DNA of 64,000 bases. Origin: Caenorhabditis elegans (taxonomy: Eukaryota > Nematoda > Chromadorea > Rhabditida > Rhabditidae). The notes beneath the pieces were generated by a model. That model was given only the letters and a program-made list of their open reading frames with translations, did not search any database and was not told the DNA's origin. Positions 60,001 to 64,000 of this stretch are shown one piece after another. The position numbers and the translations under genes are program-made. Positions within the stretch are counted from its first letter, which is position 1. Each line of letters begins with the position of its first letter. The DNA lies in the NCBI RefSeq assembly GCF_000002985.6, contig NC_003282.8:10230001-10294000 (forward strand), in the 5' to 3' direction.

Positions 60001-62680
60001 CAGATTCAGACTTGGCTCTACATGTTTCTCTCCATATAATCGGATGTCGACCGTACATTTCTGATAGATATATTCTACATTGGGAGACTATTCGCCGAGA
60101 AAAAAGTGAATTGACATCAATGCTCCTTGTTCGCTACAAAGATTCGCAGGAAAAATGTGCTCTCGTTATCGACCGGATTTTAGATCCTAAGCTTCATCGG
60201 ATGTACCAGTAAGAGTTTTGAAGAATCATTTTCAAATTAAACTGTATCATTTCAGAAATCATCTATCCAATGCAGCATATTTTCTTGAAAGATGCCCCAC
60301 TTATCAAAGACGATTCCAACCAGGACAGAGACCGGTGTTTCCGTACAGAGATGATCAAGCACAGGAGCCTGTTCCCGAATCTGCTCCAAATAGATGCTTG
60401 ATTGCAGACTATGAAGCTCAAATTGAAGCTGAGCTTCAAAGAATGATTGATTCAGAAATGATACCTAGACCTCCTGCGTTAATGTGAGTCGCATAATATT
60501 TTTATTTTTTTATGAAACAGTGATTTTAGAACCAGATCAAGACCATCAAACGAAGATGCCCGAAGTTCTTCTTCGAGTGACAATTCTGGCTACACAAACA
60601 GAAATTCGGGATCTACGCACAGCCATTCGACAGAATCAATTGATGATAGTCAACCCGGTCCAAGCATGTCTACCACCGACTCAAGTGCAACAAAAAAATC
60701 AAATTCAATTGTTAGAAAGCCAAGACGGCGAACAAATCGTTCACTTTCTTTCGATACAGGAAACACGGTTTCGGATGCTCACGTTTATCACATGAATGAA
60801 CTTTCAAAGAAGATTCTTTTCGAAGCGGGAGGTTCTCTTAATAATGTTATTTGGGGTAATCCTGTCACTGGAGGCACGAATAGGCGGCTTCATCTCTGTG
60901 CCATTGCAATCGCCTGCTATGCTCTTGGAATGAGCAACAGAATCTCACCTAATTGGAATACTCGAACCTACAATAATATATCAAGTTGGGTGACATCACA
61001 AGTTCAAGAGATCGGTCCAAATGCTATCGAACTGATTAGAGAAATCTGGATGGCTCATTTCACGCCAAATGAAATTGCACAAATATCAGAGAGATCGGCT
61101 CCAGCATCTGATGCATCGATGAAAAGAGAAGCGGCTAAGTTAGCATTGTCTGTGCTCCCCTTTGCACATGCACTTACCGATGAAGAAGTCATAAATGCGT
61201 TGACAAAATGCCGAAGTGATAGTCGTGACATGATGATTGCTGGTTTACTGGCAATGGATACTCCCCAATTTCGAGAAATTGGACGATCGAGACCTTTATT
61301 TTCCGCAATGTTTTATTGGAATGAGTTGAATGCGGAAGAAGAGTCAAGACAACAGCAACAACATCAATATCAACAGCAACCACCTCCTCAAGCTCGATTA
61401 GTACCAAATCCTTATGTAAGAACGGTTATTTAAACAATTTCAAAAGTACACAAAACACAATTTCAGCAAATTATGACGAATAATCGGAACATCCAAAAGC
61501 AACAACAAAATCAGCAGCAGCACCAACTCCAAAGACCCAATAATGCACCTCAGCCACAGCGACTGCAAGTACCTGCTCTGCCTCCAGCCGCCTACCATCT
61601 TTACCCTCAAGCGTACGAGATTGTTGAGCCAATCGCAAATTTACCTCCAGGCTACAGAAATGATATTTCCCGACTTCATCAAAGTCATTCAGCACCTCAA
61701 CTTGGAGGTAATCCAGCAGAAACGAACCAGGAAGAGCACATCCCTGTTGTCGTTCCAACTGCAAATCATCAGTATATGCCCCCAGCTCAACTTGGAAATG
61801 CTCTTCTGAATGCTTATTACTATGGAATGCGAGCAATGGATTGTATGGCAACGTCGCCAGGCGAAGAAAGACAAATGTATCTCAAATTTGGACCTGTAAG
61901 TTGAAACCGAAGAAGGTCGATATGATTTATGAAAATTTACAGAATGCTCCATACTCGGATGAGTTGAAAGTTTTAAATTTCATCGCACATAAACTTGGTG
62001 GTCCTTATCTTCACAGCTTCTATTCAAATGCGTCACGATCAGTTCTTTCGCCCTATATTCTTCATCAGTTTGCGACAGATAGTGCTAGGTAAATAGCAAT
62101 TTAAGTCATTTGTTTTAATTTTGTTTTTTTATAGATATTTCCCTCATAGGATGTTTAATCAAAACCTCCCGGGAGGAAATGTACCGTATCCACTCTTTCC
62201 ACCAAACATGGTCGCTGTTCCATCACCAATGCCCTCAAATATTCGGTATCCGAATATCAGATTCTCGACACCTGGACAGGTATTCCAATAAGAAATTATA
62301 TCCTGTTGATAACTAATATTTTTCAGATTACAACTCTATTCATAGCGAATGGGTTCCAGCCGATTACTGGTGAACTCTATGAAAGATGTTGTGAGCAGTA
62401 CTTACAGGCAATCGTGAACAAGATGAATAGTCCACGTGTCACTTCTGATGTTGAGGTAGTGTTTCATTTTCAACAATCCGATGTTAAAATCGATGTATTT
62501 CAGTATATCAATCAATTGCTGGAATTCATTCAACGCGCCCACGAGGCCTTCAAATGGTTCCCAAATGGTGGATCACAGTTGTTTGATTCATTTGTTCGAG
62601 CATTCAAACGCCAAAAATCGTTCAAGAAAGATTTTGCAAATGATATAAATAATTTCCTTGGGCAACTCAGCCCATTATAG
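57006..62680 (+). CDS. ebax-1: EBAX-1, ZSWIM8-type SWIM-domain substrate receptor of a Cullin E3 ligase
   Basis: Twelve exons join in phase to 1717 aa: 57006-57065, 57114-57580, 57632-57931, 57976-58948, 58995-60208, 60256-60483, 60530-61415, 61467-61895, 61943-62088, 62135-62279, 62327-62455 and 62504-62680. After an N-terminal BC-box-like region (LTLSEISARVCAEKW, about 83-97), the SWIM zinc motif CTCECSNRSSWCKH lies near residues 245-258. A long helical region follows, with a lysine run (about 617-628), Ser-rich and Gln/Pro-rich spacers (about 1220-1460), and a helical C-terminus with a GLPYL-like, conserved-looking end. Vertebrate ZSWIM8 and C. elegans EBAX-1 recruit Elongin/Cullin to misfolded proteins or Argonaute for degradation, and EBAX-1 acts with HSP90 in axon guidance. 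Introns are mostly 45-60 bp. Confidence 0.92.
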
Positions 62681-62995
62681 TCACTCTCTTACTCAACCCT
62701 TGTTTGTGAATGTTCCAAAATGCAAACATAATCATATTCTAGATAGTCGTGTTTTAATTTTTATACATCCTCATTTCTTCTCAATTTAGTGTAATATGGC
62801 TGGTTCCATTTCACACTTCCCAATTGTACATTAGACATTTTTTTGAGATTTAAACAACTATTTTTCCATTCAACATTTATCTAATTTTTGAAACTCATCA
62901 CGGATATTGCTGAAAGCAGCGAGAAAGGGTAGCAAACTTTTATTTTTGTACTTTTCTGTCGAGGTCTATTTTTACAATTTCACAATGCTATTCTC

Positions 62996-63028
62996 AATAA
63001 ACTATTCTGTTATACAAAAATCTTTATT
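62996..63028. terminator. Opposed poly(A) signals of convergent genes
   Basis: AATAAA on the plus strand (62996-63001, for ebax-1) faces TTTATT (63023-63028, a minus-strand AATAAA for the PH-domain gene). Cleavage 10-25 bases beyond each would make the two mRNAs overlap or abut. Confidence 0.65.
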
Positions 63029-63036
63029 AGTATAGT

Positions 63037-63973
63037 CTAGCAACGCAAAGAGCGAAGCCACCACTCCTTCTTCACAGCTTCTTCGTCTTCGGAGCCCTCG
63101 ATTTTGAATACAAGCTGCTTTTGTACTTGTTGCTCTTCCTCTTGGTCATCATCGATTGGTTCCTGCTTTACTTGAATTCCTTGATGGAAAACGTACATCG
63201 AGGAGATGTTGGGATCCGAACTCTTTGACAATTGTTCAGAAGCTGGAGTACACATCTCGAGATGCTTTTCTATTTGGTAACGAAGAGTGTTGACTGGAAT
63301 GACACCACGACGAACAGAAGGACTAAATATACACAATATAGAAAATTCTTGAAATTGAAAAAAACCTACATCAATGTGTCTTCAGAAGAAACTCCTCTTT
63401 CCAGAACAGTGATAAGTCCACTATTTGAAGAAGTCACTGGTGATGTTGGAGAATCCATCACTTCGACTGGTTCAATTGCAGTCATCGTCTCAACGTTCTT
63501 CGATGGTTGTTGACGTGGCTTTGCAACAACTCGAGCGGCAGCTGTTGGACGGAAAGAGACGTGAGCCTCGAGAAGAGCGGCCGTCCATTTTGAGATGTCG
63601 TCGTCGCGAAGGAACATATGAACATTTCCACGTGGAAGACGGACTTTGACGTGGCTACGGGACTGAAAATAAGCGTTCATTATCTAAATTCGACACACAA
63701 TTGCCGTACATATTTGATTCTTTCTGACTTGTACTTGTCGCATTCTGTGAGAATATGAGTCGCAGAACGAAGGTCGATAACGAGACCTTCATCAACAGAC
63801 TCGTAGAGCACCAAGTATCCATGTTTCGTCACTGTAGCCATTCTCATCTTTAAAGATGAGATATCATCTGGGAAGAAGAAGTTCTTTGAACGGATCATAC
63901 AGAGAACACGTCCACGTCTCAAAACATCAGACTCGTGGACCTTCCAATTGAGCATGCTGGGGAGAGCAATGAA
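63037..63973 (-). CDS. PH-domain protein with SUMO-type motif (3' part)
   Basis: Three exons, 63973-63710, 63662-63370 and 63322-63037, join in phase to 280 codons and a stop. The first begins at an acceptor (TTTTCAG at 63974-63980), so the gene continues past the right edge. The first ~125 residues resemble a pleckstrin homology domain: VLRRGRVLCMI opens it, HGYLVLYESV is a central strand pair, and KWTAALLEAH is the closing helix with its conserved Trp. A Ser/Thr/Pro-rich linker follows, and the C-terminus is acidic with VKQEPID, a psi-K-x-E sumoylation consensus. PH domains bind phosphoinositides or proteins. The combination with a SUMO site hints at a nuclear or scaffold role. The family is not identified. 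Confidence 0.7.
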
Positions 63974-64000
63974 CTGAAAAGGTTACATTAGACCTCTGAA

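Overview
The window is nematode nuclear DNA. It is AT-rich, with short introns (often 45-60 bp), TTTTCAG acceptors and compact genes on both strands. The recognisable genes (tkt-1, daf-14, two adjacent 3-hydroxyacyl-CoA dehydrogenases, rad-51, the ZSWIM8 homologue ebax-1) point to Caenorhabditis elegans chromosome IV. All gene models were built by hand from ORFs plus splice sites, and reading phase closes across every junction given. Gene symbols come from memory of the families and the locus, not from a search.

Left part (1-20 kb): a truncated coiled-coil gene (-); an unknown helical protein (-); two tandem paralogous 3-hydroxyacyl-CoA dehydrogenases (-), both with peroxisomal C-termini and with a stray copy of the last exon downstream; a secreted acid lipase (-); transketolase tkt-1 (+); and a secreted BPI/LBP-type lipid-binding protein (+). 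This stretch is dominated by lipid and sugar metabolism and secretion.

Middle (20-39 kb): daf-14, a divergent Smad of the dauer TGF-beta pathway, with a 2.9 kb first intron; a secreted orphan protein (-); then about 9 kb with almost no genes. That gap holds a 3.3 kb composite of three minisatellites (122, 15 and 35 bp units). The 15/35-bp part is bracketed by direct repeats rich in GAA/TTC heat-shock-element-like motifs. A tiny TATA-driven single-exon glycine-rich gene ends this part.

Right part (39-50 kb): small secreted-protein genes. They are a fibrinogen-domain protein, two short two-exon peptides (Gly/Tyr-rich and Gly/Met-rich) of antimicrobial-peptide-like design, a possible 22-residue membrane micropeptide, and a Lys/Pro-rich secreted protein.

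Far right (50-64 kb): thymidine kinase and rad-51 lie head-to-tail on the minus strand, about 0.4 kb apart, and may share an operon. ebax-1 (1717 aa by this model) is complete on the plus strand. It converges on a PH-domain gene that runs off the right edge, and the two poly(A) signals are only about 20 bp apart.
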